Assembly (NCBI RefSeq): GCF_002968015.1
Contig: NZ_PUIP01000005.1
Coordinates: 248,001 to 312,000, forward strand
Direction: 5' to 3'
DNA: 64,000 bases
Origin: Massilia phosphatilytica
GTDB taxonomy: Bacteria > Pseudomonadota > Gammaproteobacteria > Burkholderiales > Burkholderiaceae_D
Made by a program: the position numbers and the translations under genes. Below are positions 51,284 to 61,292 of the stretch, piece by piece. The notes under the pieces are model-generated. The model saw nothing but the letters and a program-made list of their open reading frames with translations. It was not told the DNA's origin and made no database searches. Each line of letters starts with the position of its first letter. Positions within the stretch are counted from its first letter, which is position 1.

Positions 51284-52594
51284 GTGAGCCTTAACAAAGA
51301 CATCGCCGGCTACCAGTCCGGCTTCGGCAACGAATTCGCCACCGAGGCACTCCCCGGCGCCCTGCCCGCCCACCAGAATTCGCCGCAACGCGCGCCGTAC
51401 GGCCTGTATGCCGAGCAGCTGTCGGGCACCGCGTTCACCGCGCCGCGCGCCGCCAACAAGCGCAGCTGGCTGTACCGCATCCGCCCGTCCGCGATGCACC
51501 AGCCGTTCAGGCAGATCGACAACGGCCGCATCGCCAGCGGCTTCGACGACGTCGCCGCGCCGCCGAACCAGCTGCGCTGGGATCCGCTGCCGCTGCCGCA
51601 GGTACCCACCGACTTCATCGACGGCTGGGTGACGATGGCCGGCAACGGCTCGCCCGCCGCGCAAAGCGGCTGCGCCATCCACCTGTATGCCGCCAATCGC
51701 GACATGGGCTACCGCTACTTCTACAGCGCAGACGGCGAACTGCTCATCGTGCCGCAGCAGGGCCGCCTGCACATCGCGACCGAGATGGGCGTGATCGACA
51801 TCGAGCCGCAGGAAATCGCCGTGATCCCGCGCGGCGTGCGCTTCCAGGTGAGCCTGCCGGACGGCGAGGCGCGCGGCTACATCTGCGAAAACTTCGGCGC
51901 CTTCCTGCGCCTGCCGGACATGGGTCCGATCGGTTCCAACGGCCTGGCCAACCCGCGCGACTTCCTGACGCCGCGCGCCGCGTACGAAGACCGCGAAGGC
52001 GACTTCGAACTGGTCGCGAAATTCGGCGGCAATTTGTGGCTCGCTTCGATCGGCCACTCGCCGCTGGACGTCGTCGCCTGGCACGGCAACTACGCACCGT
52101 ACAAGTACGACCTGCGCCACTTCAATACCATCGGCTCGATCAGCTACGACCATCCGGACCCGTCGATCTTCCTCGTGCTGCAGGCACCGTCCGACACGCC
52201 GGGCGTCGACACGCTGGACTTCGTGATCTTCCCGCCCCGCTGGCTGGCGGCCGAGGACACGTTCCGCCCGCCCTGGTTCCACCGCAACGTCGCCAGCGAA
52301 TTCATGGGCCTGATCCACGGCCAGTACGACGCCAAGTCGACCGGCTTCCGTCCCGGCGGCGCGAGCCTGCACAACTGCATGAGCGGCCACGGCCCGGACG
52401 AACCCACGTTCACGAAGGCGAGCGGCATCGACACCGGCACGCCGCACAAGGTCGACGACACGATGGCCTTCATGTTCGAGACGCGCGACGTCATCCGCCC
52501 GACCGCATACGCCCTGTCCTCGCCGCAGATCCAGCCGGACTACTTCCAGTGCTGGCAAGGCTTCAAGAAACTCTTCAATCCGCACAAGGCATGA
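51284..52594 (+). CDS. hmgA: Homogentisate 1,2-dioxygenase (cluster B)
   Basis: A 436-residue copy of the enzyme at 8353-9663. Iron ligands are present ([18 protein letters not shown]), as is [19 protein letters not shown]. The same GTG start with AGGAGAC upstream is kept. Differences are scattered and conservative, for example GYRYFYSAD for GHRFFYSAD, so activity is expected. Many third-position differences show that the copies have been apart for some time. Confidence 0.95.
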   Translation: MSLNKDIAGYQSGFGNEFATEALPGALPAHQNSPQRAPYGLYAEQLSGTAFTAPRAANKRSWLYRIRPSAMHQPFRQIDNGRIASGFDDVAAPPNQLRWDPLPLPQVPTDFIDGWVTMAGNGSPAAQSGCAIHLYAANRDMGYRYFYSADGELLIVPQQGRLHIATEMGVIDIEPQEIAVIPRGVRFQVSLPDGEARGYICENFGAFLRLPDMGPIGSNGLANPRDFLTPRAAYEDREGDFELVAKFGGNLWLASIGHSPLDVVAWHGNYAPYKYDLRHFNTIGSISYDHPDPSIFLVLQAPSDTPGVDTLDFVIFPPRWLAAEDTFRPPWFHRNVASEFMGLIHGQYDAKSTGFRPGGASLHNCMSGHGPDEPTFTKASGIDTGTPHKVDDTMAFMFETRDVIRPTAYALSSPQIQPDYFQCWQGFKKLFNPHKA

Positions 52595-52596
52595 TC

Positions 52597-53901
52597 ATGC
52601 AGCTCAACGAAACCCACGATCCGTCGCTCACCAGCTGGGTCGACTCGGCCAACACGACGGACACCGATTTCCCGATCCAGAACCTGCCGTTCTGCGTGTT
52701 CCGCCCGCGCGGCAGTGGCCAGGCGTTCCGCGGCGGCGTCGCGATCGGCGACCGGATCGTCGACCTGGCGGCCCTGGGCGACGCGTTGGTCGATGCTGGC
52801 GAGGAAGCGCGCGCCACCGCCGCGCTGGCCGCGCGCGACAGCCTGAACGACCTGATGACAGCCGGTCCGCAGGCGTGGACGGCGCTGCGCCTCGCCCTGT
52901 CGCGCATGCTGCGCAGCGGCGCCACGCCGCGGCCGCAACTGCTGGTCGCGCAAAGCGATGCCGAATACACGGTGCCGGCCCGCATCGGCGACTACACGGA
53001 TTTCTATACGTCGATCCACCACGCGACCGCGGTCGGCCGCCTGTTCCGGCCCGATAACCCGCTGCTGCCGAACTACAAATGGGTACCGATCGGCTACCAC
53101 GGCCGGGCGTCGACCATCGGCGTCTCGGGCCAGACCTTTGCCCGCCCGCGCGGCCAGACACGCGGTCCCACGGATGCGGAGCCGAGCTTCGGTCCGTGCA
53201 AGCGTCTCGACTACGAACTGGAAGTGGGCATCTTCGTCGGCCGGGGCAACAACCAGGGCGAACCGATTCCGGCGGACCAGGCCGAGTCGCACGTATTTGG
53301 CCTGTGCCTGCTGAACGACTGGTCGGCACGCGACGTGCAGGCCTGGGAGTACCAGCCGCTCGGTCCCTTCCTGTCGAAGAACTTCGCGACGACGATCTCG
53401 CCCTGGATCGTGACGCTCGAAGCGCTGGCGCCCTACCGCGCCGCCTGGCAGCGCGATGCCGCCGATCCGCAGCCGCTGCCTTATCTCGACTATGCCGACC
53501 TGCGCGCGAGCGGCGGTCTGGACATCGAGCTAGAGGTGCTGATCGAGACGGAAACCATGCGCCGCGCAGGCCAGGCCCCGGCACGCCTGTCGCAGTCGAA
53601 TTTCCGCCACTCTTACTGGACCGTTGCCCAGCTGATGGCCCACCACACGGTCAATGGGTGCGCGCTGAACCCGGGCGACCTGCTCGGCTCCGGCACGCAA
53701 TCCGGTCCGGAAGCCGCGGAAGCCGGCTCTCTGCTGGAGCTGACGGTTGGCGGCAAGCAGGCGCTCGCGCTGCCGAATGGCGAGACGCGCGTGTTCATCG
53801 AGGATGGCGACCGCATCGTACTGCGCGGCTGGGCCGCCGCGCCTGGCCGCCCGCGCATCGGCTTCGGCGAAGCGTCGGGCACCGTGCTGCCGGCGAGGTG
53901 A
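52597..53901 (+). CDS. fahA: Fumarylacetoacetase (cluster B)
   Basis: A 434-residue copy of the enzyme at 9666-10970. Catalytic elements are intact (YTDFYTSIHHA, YELEVGIFVG, LNDWSARDVQAWEYQPLGPF). The ATG pair at the hmgA junction and AAGG spacing are the same as in cluster A. The linker around residues 60-80 varies most. Confidence 0.94.
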   Translation: MQLNETHDPSLTSWVDSANTTDTDFPIQNLPFCVFRPRGSGQAFRGGVAIGDRIVDLAALGDALVDAGEEARATAALAARDSLNDLMTAGPQAWTALRLALSRMLRSGATPRPQLLVAQSDAEYTVPARIGDYTDFYTSIHHATAVGRLFRPDNPLLPNYKWVPIGYHGRASTIGVSGQTFARPRGQTRGPTDAEPSFGPCKRLDYELEVGIFVGRGNNQGEPIPADQAESHVFGLCLLNDWSARDVQAWEYQPLGPFLSKNFATTISPWIVTLEALAPYRAAWQRDAADPQPLPYLDYADLRASGGLDIELEVLIETETMRRAGQAPARLSQSNFRHSYWTVAQLMAHHTVNGCALNPGDLLGSGTQSGPEAAEAGSLLELTVGGKQALALPNGETRVFIEDGDRIVLRGWAAAPGRPRIGFGEASGTVLPAR

Positions 53902-53904
53902 AAC

Positions 53905-54549
53905 ATGAAACTTCATACCTACTTCCGCAGCTCGGCCGCCTACCGCGTGCGCATCGCGCTGAACCTCAAGGGCATCCAGGCCGAGATGGCGCCCGTGCAC
54001 CTGTTGAAAGACGGCGGCGAGCAGTTCAGCGCCGCCTATGACGCGCTCAATCCATCGCATCTGGTGCCGCTGCTGGAAGACGACGGCATGCGGCTTACGC
54101 AATCGCTCGCGATCATCGAATACCTCGACGAGACGCGCCCGGCGCCGCCGTTGCTGCCGCGAGACGTGCGTGGCCGCGCACGCGTGCGGGCGCTCGCCCA
54201 GGCCATCGCGTGCGACATCCACCCGATCAACAATTTGCGCGTGCTGAAGTACCTGAGCGACGAGCTGGGCGTGTCGGCCGAACAGAAAGGCGCCTGGTAC
54301 CGCCACTGGGTCGCGCTCGGGCTGCAATCGCTGGAGACGCAGCTGGCGCGCGATCCCGCGACAGGGCGCTTCTGCCACGGCGACACCCCGACCATCGCCG
54401 ACTGTTGCCTGGTACCGCAGCTGTACAACGCCCGCCGCTTCGAATGCGACCTGGCACCCTACCCGACCCTGGTCGCGATCGCGGAACGGTGCGAGGAATT
54501 GGCCGCATTCGCCGATGCGCGGCCGGAACGGCAGGCAGACGCGCAATAG
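53905..54549 (+). CDS. maiA: Maleylacetoacetate isomerase (cluster B)
   Basis: A 214-residue copy of the enzyme at 10974-11618 with the zeta-class motif YFRSSAAYRVRIALNLKG. It ends only 33 bases from the convergent lldD stop; no proper terminator lies between, only a weak ACCTG/CAGGT pair, so read-through antisense to lldD is possible. Confidence 0.94.
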   Translation: MKLHTYFRSSAAYRVRIALNLKGIQAEMAPVHLLKDGGEQFSAAYDALNPSHLVPLLEDDGMRLTQSLAIIEYLDETRPAPPLLPRDVRGRARVRALAQAIACDIHPINNLRVLKYLSDELGVSAEQKGAWYRHWVALGLQSLETQLARDPATGRFCHGDTPTIADCCLVPQLYNARRFECDLAPYPTLVAIAERCEELAAFADARPERQADAQ

Positions 54550-54582
54550 GCACGGTTGCGAACCTGCCCCGACGAACAGGTA

Positions 54583-55716
54583 CTAAGCGGCCAGCAGGTG
54601 CTGGCCGATCTCGCGCACCGATGTTGCGCCCGTCAACACCATAGTCGTTCGCATATCTTTTTCCAGGATCGCAAACAGCTTTTCCACGCCAGCCTGGCCT
54701 TGCGCGGCCAGCGCGTACACGAACGCGCGCCCGATCAGGACACCGTCCGCGCCCAGCGCCAGCATGCGGAACACGTCCGTACCGGTACGCACACCGCCGT
54801 CCGCGAAGATCGTCATCTTTTCCTTGACCACGTCGGCGATGGCCGGCAAGGCCCGCGCCGTCGACAATGCGCCATCGAGCTGACGTCCGCCATGGTTCGA
54901 GACGACGATCCCATCCGCGCCGAAGGCCAGTGCGTCGCGCGCATCGTCGCTATCGAGGATGCCCTTGATGACCAGGTTGCCCTTCCACTCGTCGCGGATC
55001 CACTCGAGGTCCCGCCAACCGATGGCGGGATCGAAATTTGCGCCAAGCCATCCGATATAGTCCTGGAGTCCTGTGACACGCCCGCGGTAGGCAGAAATGT
55101 TCCCGAGATCGTGGGGACGCCCGCGCAGTCCGACGTCGAGTGCCCAGCGCGGGTGCAGCATGGCCTGGATGACGCGACGCAGTGACGCATTCGGGCCGCT
55201 CATGCCGCTGTGCGCGTCGCGGTAACGCGCGCCAGGCACCGGCATGTCCACGGTGAAGACGAGGGTCGTCGCTCCCAGGTCGCTGGCGCGCTGCATGACG
55301 TCGCGCATGAAGCCCCGGTCCTTCAACACGTAAAGCTGGAACCAGATGGGCCTGGAGGCCTGCGCGGCCACTTCGGCCAGCGGACACACGGACACCGTCG
55401 ACTGGATGAAGGGGACATTCCGTTGACACGCAGCGCGGACCGCCTGCACTTCGCCGCGCCGCGCGTACATGCCGGTCAGCCCGACAGGGGCCAGCGCAAT
55501 GGGCAGGTCATACCGCTGGCCGAACCATTCCACGCCGAGGTCCAGCTGCTCCGAACCCCGCATGACACGTTGGCGCAGCCTGACGGATTGCAGGTCATCG
55601 ACATTGGCGCGCAGCGTCTCCTCGGCGCCCGCACCACCATCCAGGTAGTGGAAGAGAAAGGGTGGCAATACGCGGCGTGCAGCCGCGCGATAGTCGGTAG
55701 CGGATGAAATAATCAC
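54583..55716 (-). CDS. lldD: FMN-dependent L-lactate dehydrogenase
   Basis: A 377-residue alpha-hydroxy-acid oxidase that converts L-lactate to pyruvate. Motifs: [69 protein letters not shown], the catalytic [11 protein letters not shown], and [11 protein letters not shown]. The GTG at 55716 overlaps the tpiA stop by 4 bases (GTGA) and gives the usual LldD N-terminus; a long frame continues upstream inside tpiA and is rejected. In this rhamnose operon it finishes the lactaldehyde branch by consuming the L-lactate from the bifunctional RhaD. Confidence 0.92.
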   Translation of the reverse strand: MIISSATDYRAAARRVLPPFLFHYLDGGAGAEETLRANVDDLQSVRLRQRVMRGSEQLDLGVEWFGQRYDLPIALAPVGLTGMYARRGEVQAVRAACQRNVPFIQSTVSVCPLAEVAAQASRPIWFQLYVLKDRGFMRDVMQRASDLGATTLVFTVDMPVPGARYRDAHSGMSGPNASLRRVIQAMLHPRWALDVGLRGRPHDLGNISAYRGRVTGLQDYIGWLGANFDPAIGWRDLEWIRDEWKGNLVIKGILDSDDARDALAFGADGIVVSNHGGRQLDGALSTARALPAIADVVKEKMTIFADGGVRTGTDVFRMLALGADGVLIGRAFVYALAAQGQAGVEKLFAILEKDMRTTMVLTGATSVREIGQHLLAA

Positions 55717-56537
55717 GGTAATGTAAATGAAGAGGTACGACTCGGCTCGGTCTCTTGCTGCACTGCCTCGAGGCCGGCCGCAGCATCGACGATCGACAGG
55801 AATTGCTGTGCATCGAGCGACGCACCACCGATCAAACCGCCATCGATGTCGGGCATCGCCAGCAGCTCCGCGGCATTGTCGGGCTTCATGCTTCCCCCGT
55901 ACAGGATGCGCACACGTTGCGAGGCAGTCGCGGAATACCTCGCGAGACATTGCCGGATGAATGCGTGGGCGTCCTGCGCCACGCTTGCCGTCGCCGTCAC
56001 GCCACTCCCGATCGCCCAGACGGGTTCGTACGCGACCGTCAAGGACATGAGGTGTCCACCGTCGGCCAAGGCATCGGCGACGACACCGGTCTGGCGCGAC
56101 AGCACCTCGTAAGTGCGACCGGTCTGGCGCTCTTCCCGGGTCTCGCCGACGCAAACGATCGGGCTCAGTCCCGCCGCTACCGCCTGCAGGGCCTTTCGCG
56201 CCACGGTGTCGTCGCATTCGCCGTGACACGTGCGCCGTTCGGAGTGGCCGAGCAAAACGTAACGGCAGTGAAAGTCGGCCAGCATGGTTGCAGATACGTC
56301 CCCTGTCCGGGCGCCGCTCGCATGTTCGGATATGTCTTGCGCGCCAAGTGCAATGTCGGTCGCGGACAAGACCACGTCGCACAGGTCGAGATACACGAAT
56401 GGGGGGCAGACCACCACCTCGCATCCCAAGGTCTTCGACCTGGCACCAACGGCTCCCAGCAGCGCGCGGACGGTCTGCCTGCTGCCATTCATCTTCCAGT
56501 TTCCAACAACGAGCTTGCGACGCAATTCCGCCCCCAT
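55713..56537 (-). CDS. tpiA: Triosephosphate isomerase (rhamnose-operon copy)
   Basis: A 274-residue TIM with [10 protein letters not shown] (catalytic Lys), LLGHSERR (catalytic His), [15 protein letters not shown] (catalytic Glu) and [10 protein letters not shown]. It is slightly longer than housekeeping TIM, with an extra C-terminal tail. In this operon it would turn dihydroxyacetone phosphate from rhamnulose-1-phosphate cleavage into glyceraldehyde 3-phosphate. The start is between ATGs at 56549 and 56537; the latter is chosen for family length. It is translationally coupled to lldD. Confidence 0.9.
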   Translation of the reverse strand: MGAELRRKLVVGNWKMNGSRQTVRALLGAVGARSKTLGCEVVVCPPFVYLDLCDVVLSATDIALGAQDISEHASGARTGDVSATMLADFHCRYVLLGHSERRTCHGECDDTVARKALQAVAAGLSPIVCVGETREERQTGRTYEVLSRQTGVVADALADGGHLMSLTVAYEPVWAIGSGVTATASVAQDAHAFIRQCLARYSATASQRVRILYGGSMKPDNAAELLAMPDIDGGLIGGASLDAQQFLSIVDAAAGLEAVQQETEPSRTSSFTLP

Positions 56538-56576
56538 GAATGCTCTCATCACTCCCGATCGACAACCCGTCGTCAT

Positions 56577-56616
56577 CCGCGCCCGACGAAGCGGGCGCGG
56601 AGTCCGGCCTCCGGAC
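56577..56616 (-). other. Two tandem hairpins between rhaI and tpiA
   Basis: CCGCGCCCG-N6-CGGGCGCGG (56577-56600) and GTCCGG-CCT-CCGGAC (56602-56616) sit directly after the rhaI stop and before tpiA. No T-run follows. In operon mRNAs such intercistronic stems often protect upstream message or limit downstream expression. Confidence 0.6.
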
Positions 56617-56617
56617 G

Positions 56618-57913
56618 TCAGACGATACCGCTGCTGCTCGCGCCGGCCTTCGCCGGACGCGCGCTCGCCGCACGGTCGCGATACCCGCTTGCGCGGTAGC
56701 ACGCCACCGGATCGGCCGCCCCACCCTCACGTACGCGCGCCATCGCCAGGATCGGCGAGACGTCAGTGCGGAACGCCGCCTTGAGGGCCTGCGCGGCCAG
56801 CAGCACGTCGTTCGATGCCTGCAGTTCGGCGAGTCTGGCCCGATCCACGAGCGCAGCCTGCACGTACGCGCGCTGTACCTCGACGGCGCTGTTCATGAGG
56901 CTCTCGATTGGATCCGTCACGTTGTGCGACTGGTCCAGCATGTACGCCGGCTTGAACGACGGCCCCTCCCGAAGGGCCGCGTCGGCCAGCTCGTTGAAGA
57001 CCAGGAACAGCTGGAACGGATTGATCGAGCCGGAATCCAGGTCGTCGTCGCCGTACTTGCTGTCGTTGAAGTGGAAGCCGCCCAGCTTGCCGAACTGCGC
57101 GAGCCGCGCGACGATCATTTCGATGTTCGTGTTCGGCGCGTGGTGGCCCAGGTCGACGAGGCATTTCGCCTTGGGGCCGAGCGCCGTGGCGCACGCGAAG
57201 CTCGTTCCCCAGTCGGCGATGGTCGTCGCGTAAAACGCGGGCTCGAACAGTTTATGTTCGATGAAGACGTTCCAGTCATCGGGAAGCGCGGCATAGATCT
57301 CGCGCATGCTGTCCAGGTAGCGCTCCAGCGCGCCGCGCAGGTTGCTCTGTCCCGGGAAATTGGCGCCATCGCCGACCCACACCGTCAGCGCCTTCGATCC
57401 GAGATCGCGCCCCAGTTCAATGCATTCGATGTTGTGCTTGACGGCCTGGGCACGCGTCGCTGCCGCGTTGGCCGTCAGGCTGCCGTATTTGTACGTGTGT
57501 TCCTGGTTCTGCTGGTCCTGGAACGTGTTCGAGTTGACGGCATCGAACGCCAGCCCGAGCGCGTCGGCATGCTGCCGCAGTTCCTTCGCATCCGTCGGCT
57601 TGTCCCACGGGAAGTGCGGCGACACGGCCGGCGTGGCGCGCGTGAGCTGATTGATGACGGCGCAGTCATCCAGTTTTTCGAACACGTTGCGCGGTTCGCC
57701 GCGACCCGGGAAGCGCGCGAAGCGGGTGCCGCCCGTGCCTACGCCCCAGCTCGGAACGGCCACTGCGAAGCGCTGCGCGAGCGAGGTCAATGCCTCGATG
57801 TCCTGCCCGCGGCGGGCGAGCACGCCGCCCAGTGCATCATAGTCGGCCTGCAGTTGTGCGACCGCCTTGGCATTCTGTTCGGCCACCAGGCCGGCGTCGA
57901 TCAAGTCTTTCAT
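56618..57913 (-). CDS. rhaI: L-rhamnose isomerase, rhizobial type
   Basis: A 431-residue TIM-barrel isomerase that makes L-rhamnulose. Active-site and metal-ligand segments: [53 protein letters not shown], and [18 protein letters not shown]. It belongs to the RhaI family of rhizobia and other proteobacteria rather than enteric RhaA. The ATG at 57913 has AAGGAG upstream. It lies 67 bases after the bifunctional aldolase gene. Confidence 0.93.
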   Translation of the reverse strand: MKDLIDAGLVAEQNAKAVAQLQADYDALGGVLARRGQDIEALTSLAQRFAVAVPSWGVGTGGTRFARFPGRGEPRNVFEKLDDCAVINQLTRATPAVSPHFPWDKPTDAKELRQHADALGLAFDAVNSNTFQDQQNQEHTYKYGSLTANAAATRAQAVKHNIECIELGRDLGSKALTVWVGDGANFPGQSNLRGALERYLDSMREIYAALPDDWNVFIEHKLFEPAFYATTIADWGTSFACATALGPKAKCLVDLGHHAPNTNIEMIVARLAQFGKLGGFHFNDSKYGDDDLDSGSINPFQLFLVFNELADAALREGPSFKPAYMLDQSHNVTDPIESLMNSAVEVQRAYVQAALVDRARLAELQASNDVLLAAQALKAAFRTDVSPILAMARVREGGAADPVACYRASGYRDRAASARPAKAGASSSGIV

Positions 57914-57980
57914 GTTTCGTGTCTCCTTGACAGCGGAGCCCGCCACCAGGCAAGCTCGGCCGCGTGTTTCCTTGTGATGG

Positions 57981-60089
57981 TCAGCGTGTGAACGCCGCTG
58001 CGTTGCCGGCGTCGACATTCAGGATGTTGCCGGTGCTCTTGCCCGCTTTTTCGCTGGAGAAGAAATACACGGCTTCCGCGATGTCCTCGGGGAGGACGCT
58101 ACGCTTGAGCATGCTGCGCTTGCGGTAGAACTCTTCGACGTCGTCGGCTTCGATCTTGTTCGACGCTGCGCGCTCTTCCTTCCACTTGCCGTCCCAGATG
58201 CGCGAGCCGCGGATGACGGCGTCCGGATTGACGACGTTGACACGGATGCCGTGCTCCGCACCTTCCAGCGCGACGCAGCGGGCGAGGTGGATTTCGGCCG
58301 CCTTCGCCGTGCAGTAGGCCGAGGCGCCGCTTGAGGCGACGAGACCGTTCTTGCTGCCGACGAAGACCATACTGCCGCCCAGTTTCTGCTGCTTCATGAT
58401 CTGGAAGGCGTTGCGGCTGACGAGGAAATAACCCGTCACGAGGATGTCCTGGTTACGCTTCCAGACCTCGAGCGATGTTTCGTCCAGCGGCGCGGCCGAG
58501 GCGATGCCCGCATTCGACACGAGCAGGTCGACGCCACCGAAACGCAGCGCGGTTGCCGAGAGAATGCCGGCGACCTGGTCTTCATCCGTGATGTTTGCCT
58601 GCACGATACCGACCGTATCCTTGCCCGCGACCTTGACCAGATTCTGCTGCGCCGACTCCAGCGCTTCCGCGTCGATATCGGTCAACATCACGCAAGCGCC
58701 TTCCTGCAGCAGCTGGCGCGCGACGGCCTGGCCGATGCCGCCGGCGCCGCCGGTCACGAGCGCGATGCGGCCCGCGAGGCTCTTCGGCTTCGGCATGCGC
58801 TGCAGCTTCGCTTCTTCCAGCAGCCAGTATTCGATGTCGAAGGCTTCCTGTTCCGGCAGGCCGACGTATTCGTCGACACCGTTCGCACCGCGCATCACGT
58901 TGATCGCATTCACGTAGAACTCGCCGGCGATGCGCGCCGTCGCCTTGTCCTTCGCGAACGACAGCATGCCCACGCCCGGGATCAGGTAGATGATCGGATT
59001 GGCATCGCGGATCTTCGGCGACGTGTTGCGCTTGCAGCGGTCATAGTACGCGGTGTAGTCCGCACGATAGGCTTCCAGTGCCTGGTCCAGGCCTGCGACG
59101 AGGCGATCGAAATCGGGCGCGGTCGGGTCGAAGTCGAGCACGAGGGGACGGATCTTCGTGCGCAGGAAGTGATCCGGGCACGACGTGCCGAGTGCTGCCA
59201 GCGGCGCGAGATCGGCGCTGCCGACGAATTCCAGGACGGCGCCGGAATCGTCGAAGTGGCCGAGCTTGTATTCATCCTTGCTGATCTTACCGCGCAGCAG
59301 CGGCATCAGGCGCGACGCGATGGCGGCACGCTCCTGCGCAGGCAATGGCGCATATTTGCGGCCGCCAAAAACCGGCTGCCTGACGTTCGCCGCGAGCCAG
59401 TCCTCGGCACGCTTGATGATCGCCAGGGTCGTCTCGTAGCACGACTTGGCGCAATCGCCCCAGGTGAACAGGCCGTGGCCTTCCAGGATGATGCCTTTCA
59501 GATGCGGCTGCTCCTGCGACAGCTTTTCCAGTTTCAGGCCCAGGTCGTAACCCGGCCGTTGCCATGGCAGCCAGCCGAGTTCGCCTTCGAAAATTTTCTC
59601 GGTCAGCGCACGGCTGTTCTTGCACGCGGCGATCGCGATCACCGAATCCGGATGCATGTGATCGACGTGCTTGCGGTTGATGTAGGCATGCAGCGGCGTG
59701 TCGATCGATGCCGCACGCGGGTTCAGGTTGAACGTGCAGTGCGGCAGGTAGCCGACCATCTCGTCCTCGTGCGCCAGGCCGCGGTAACGCCCCTTGAGCG
59801 CCTCCAGCTTGTCCATGTACAGCGTCGAGAAGCCGTCCAGCTTGATCGAGCCCAGGTCGCCGCCCGAGCCCTTCACCCACAGCACCTCGACCTGCGCGCC
59901 GCTGAGCGGATCGGTCATCGCAATCTTGGCGGACGTGTTGCCGCCGCCGAAGTTCGTGATGCGCAAGTCGGAACCGAGCAGGTTCGAACGGTACAACAAC
60001 AATTCGGGTTCGCTGAGGGTGGCGGCGTGCTGGTCATCCCAGCGCGACGTGATTGGTTCCTTCTGCTTCGTTTCGCTCATCGTGCCCAT
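57981..60089 (-). CDS. rhaD: Bifunctional rhamnulose-1-phosphate aldolase / short-chain dehydrogenase
   Basis: A 702-residue fusion. The first 440 residues are a class II aldolase: LLGSDLRITNFGGGNTSAK, metal-binding HMHPDSVIAIAACKN and ILEGHGLFTWGD. It splits rhamnulose 1-phosphate to dihydroxyacetone phosphate and L-lactaldehyde. The last 250 residues are an SDR: GRIALVTGGAGGIGQAVA, SNAGIASAA and AYCTAKAAE, which in this family oxidises the lactaldehyde to L-lactate. Three ATGs compete (60104, 60089, 60080); 60089 has GGAG at 9 bases. First gene of the leftward rhamnose operon, divergent from rhaR. Confidence 0.93.
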   Translation of the reverse strand: MGTMSETKQKEPITSRWDDQHAATLSEPELLLYRSNLLGSDLRITNFGGGNTSAKIAMTDPLSGAQVEVLWVKGSGGDLGSIKLDGFSTLYMDKLEALKGRYRGLAHEDEMVGYLPHCTFNLNPRAASIDTPLHAYINRKHVDHMHPDSVIAIAACKNSRALTEKIFEGELGWLPWQRPGYDLGLKLEKLSQEQPHLKGIILEGHGLFTWGDCAKSCYETTLAIIKRAEDWLAANVRQPVFGGRKYAPLPAQERAAIASRLMPLLRGKISKDEYKLGHFDDSGAVLEFVGSADLAPLAALGTSCPDHFLRTKIRPLVLDFDPTAPDFDRLVAGLDQALEAYRADYTAYYDRCKRNTSPKIRDANPIIYLIPGVGMLSFAKDKATARIAGEFYVNAINVMRGANGVDEYVGLPEQEAFDIEYWLLEEAKLQRMPKPKSLAGRIALVTGGAGGIGQAVARQLLQEGACVMLTDIDAEALESAQQNLVKVAGKDTVGIVQANITDEDQVAGILSATALRFGGVDLLVSNAGIASAAPLDETSLEVWKRNQDILVTGYFLVSRNAFQIMKQQKLGGSMVFVGSKNGLVASSGASAYCTAKAAEIHLARCVALEGAEHGIRVNVVNPDAVIRGSRIWDGKWKEERAASNKIEADDVEEFYRKRSMLKRSVLPEDIAEAVYFFSSEKAGKSTGNILNVDAGNAAAFTR

Positions 60090-60410
60090 CAAAAAGGTCT
60101 CCATACAGTTAGCCGCTATCGCCCGATAGCATTCGTGTCTCACCTACAAGCCACGGATGCATTGCGTCCGCGGCGTCTAAAACTAGTAAAAGACAGGCGG
60201 ATAACCGGTGTCAACGGGCCGGCGGCCGGATTGGACCGCAAGCAGCGAATAATCATCAGAATGATTCGTTTGATTGCATCTGAGCGACAAGCGCGCGAAA
60301 TAATCATTTATTTGACACGCTTTGCGATTGACCCTGACTACATGACTCACTAATCTCTTTCGGACAGATCAGGTCGAACACAAGAACAGCGGCCGATGGA
60401 GGAGACAAAC
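60090..60410. promoter_or_regulatory. Divergent rhaD/rhaR promoter region with two palindromes
   Basis: AATCAT-N4-ATGATT at 60251-60266 and AAATAA-N4-TTATTT at 60298-60313, both AT-rich in a GC-rich window. TTGACA at 60312-60317 may be the -35 of the rightward rhaR promoter, so the second palindrome would overlap it. DeoR-type RhaR binding to these sites is inferred. No gene lies in these 321 bases. Confidence 0.65.
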
Positions 60411-61292
60411 ATGGTGAATCACAAGCGCCGCAAGAGCTTGCTGAAACTGCTCGCCGAGCATCAGGTGGTGACGGTCCCGCAGTTGGTGGAATGGCTGAAC
60501 GCCTCGCCGGCCACCGTGCGACGCGACATTAATTGGCTCGCGGATCGCAAGCTGCTGGCGCGCACCCGGGGCGGCGCCAGGAACCTCGAGCAGAAGAGCC
60601 GGCAGCATCCGCTGGCAAGCGAAACGTTCGACAACAACATCCAGTGCTTCGCATCGCGCAAACGGGCCATCGCGCGTTACGCCGCGTCGATGTGTTCGGA
60701 TGAGGAAACCGTCATCATCAACGGCGGCACGACGACGTTCATGATGGCGGAATTCCTCACCGGGAAACACCTCAAGATCCTGACCAATTCGTTCCTGATG
60801 GCGGAACGCTTGCTGGTGTCCAGCAAGAGCGAAGTGATCGTGCCCGGCGGCACGATTTATCGTGAGCAGAATGTCATTCTCTCGCCGTTCGACAACGACA
60901 TCACGCAGCACCATTACGCCAGCAAGATGTTCATGAGCGTGTATGGCTTGTCGCTACTGGGTTTGATGGAAGCCGATCCTGTCCTGATCCAGGCCGAAAA
61001 GCGGCTGATCAGCCAGACCGAAGAATTGATCGTGCTGGCCGACAGCTCGAAGTTCACACGCAGGGCTGGCCTCATCTTGTGTGGGCTGGACCGGGTGTCC
61101 ACTGTGATCACCGACACGGATGTATCGGACCAAGCGGTCCAGATGCTTGAACACAGCGGCGTCAAAGTGATCACCGTACTACCTGACCAAACGGACTCAA
61201 ACGGACCAGGGCACGACGGCGACGCCTTGTCACTCGATGGCCGGCATGACTCGACGACCCCGAACATGTACTACATGGAGACGTTCAATTGA
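60411..61292 (+). CDS. rhaR: DeoR-family regulator of rhamnose catabolism
   Basis: A 293-residue DeoR protein: N-terminal HTH (RRKSLLKLLAEHQVVTVPQL, NASPATVRRDINWLADR) and a sugar-phosphate-binding domain (TVIINGGTTTFMMAEFL, ILTNSFLMAERLL, VLADSSKFTRRAGLIL). DeoR proteins of this type sense phosphorylated sugar intermediates, here presumably rhamnulose 1-phosphate. The ATG at 60411 follows GGAGGAG; an ATG 15 bases upstream lies before that site. It heads the transporter operon and its stop overlaps the rhaS start. Confidence 0.9.
   Translation: MVNHKRRKSLLKLLAEHQVVTVPQLVEWLNASPATVRRDINWLADRKLLARTRGGARNLEQKSRQHPLASETFDNNIQCFASRKRAIARYAASMCSDEETVIINGGTTTFMMAEFLTGKHLKILTNSFLMAERLLVSSKSEVIVPGGTIYREQNVILSPFDNDITQHHYASKMFMSVYGLSLLGLMEADPVLIQAEKRLISQTEELIVLADSSKFTRRAGLILCGLDRVSTVITDTDVSDQAVQMLEHSGVKVITVLPDQTDSNGPGHDGDALSLDGRHDSTTPNMYYMETFN

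Larger units (their letters stand above)
46337..54549. repeat. Homogentisate cluster B: copy 2 of the eight-gene direct duplication
   Basis: Second copy of 3418-11618, same gene order and orientation, all eight genes intact. It differs at its flanks: a different hairpin on the left and no terminator on the right, where it converges directly on lldD. Confidence 0.95.

Noticed and set aside
54583..56730. A 715-codon minus-strand frame reading as an N-terminally extended LldD
   Set aside because: The extra 338 codons overlap tpiA in another frame and resemble nothing; the GTG at 55716 gives a normal LldD.
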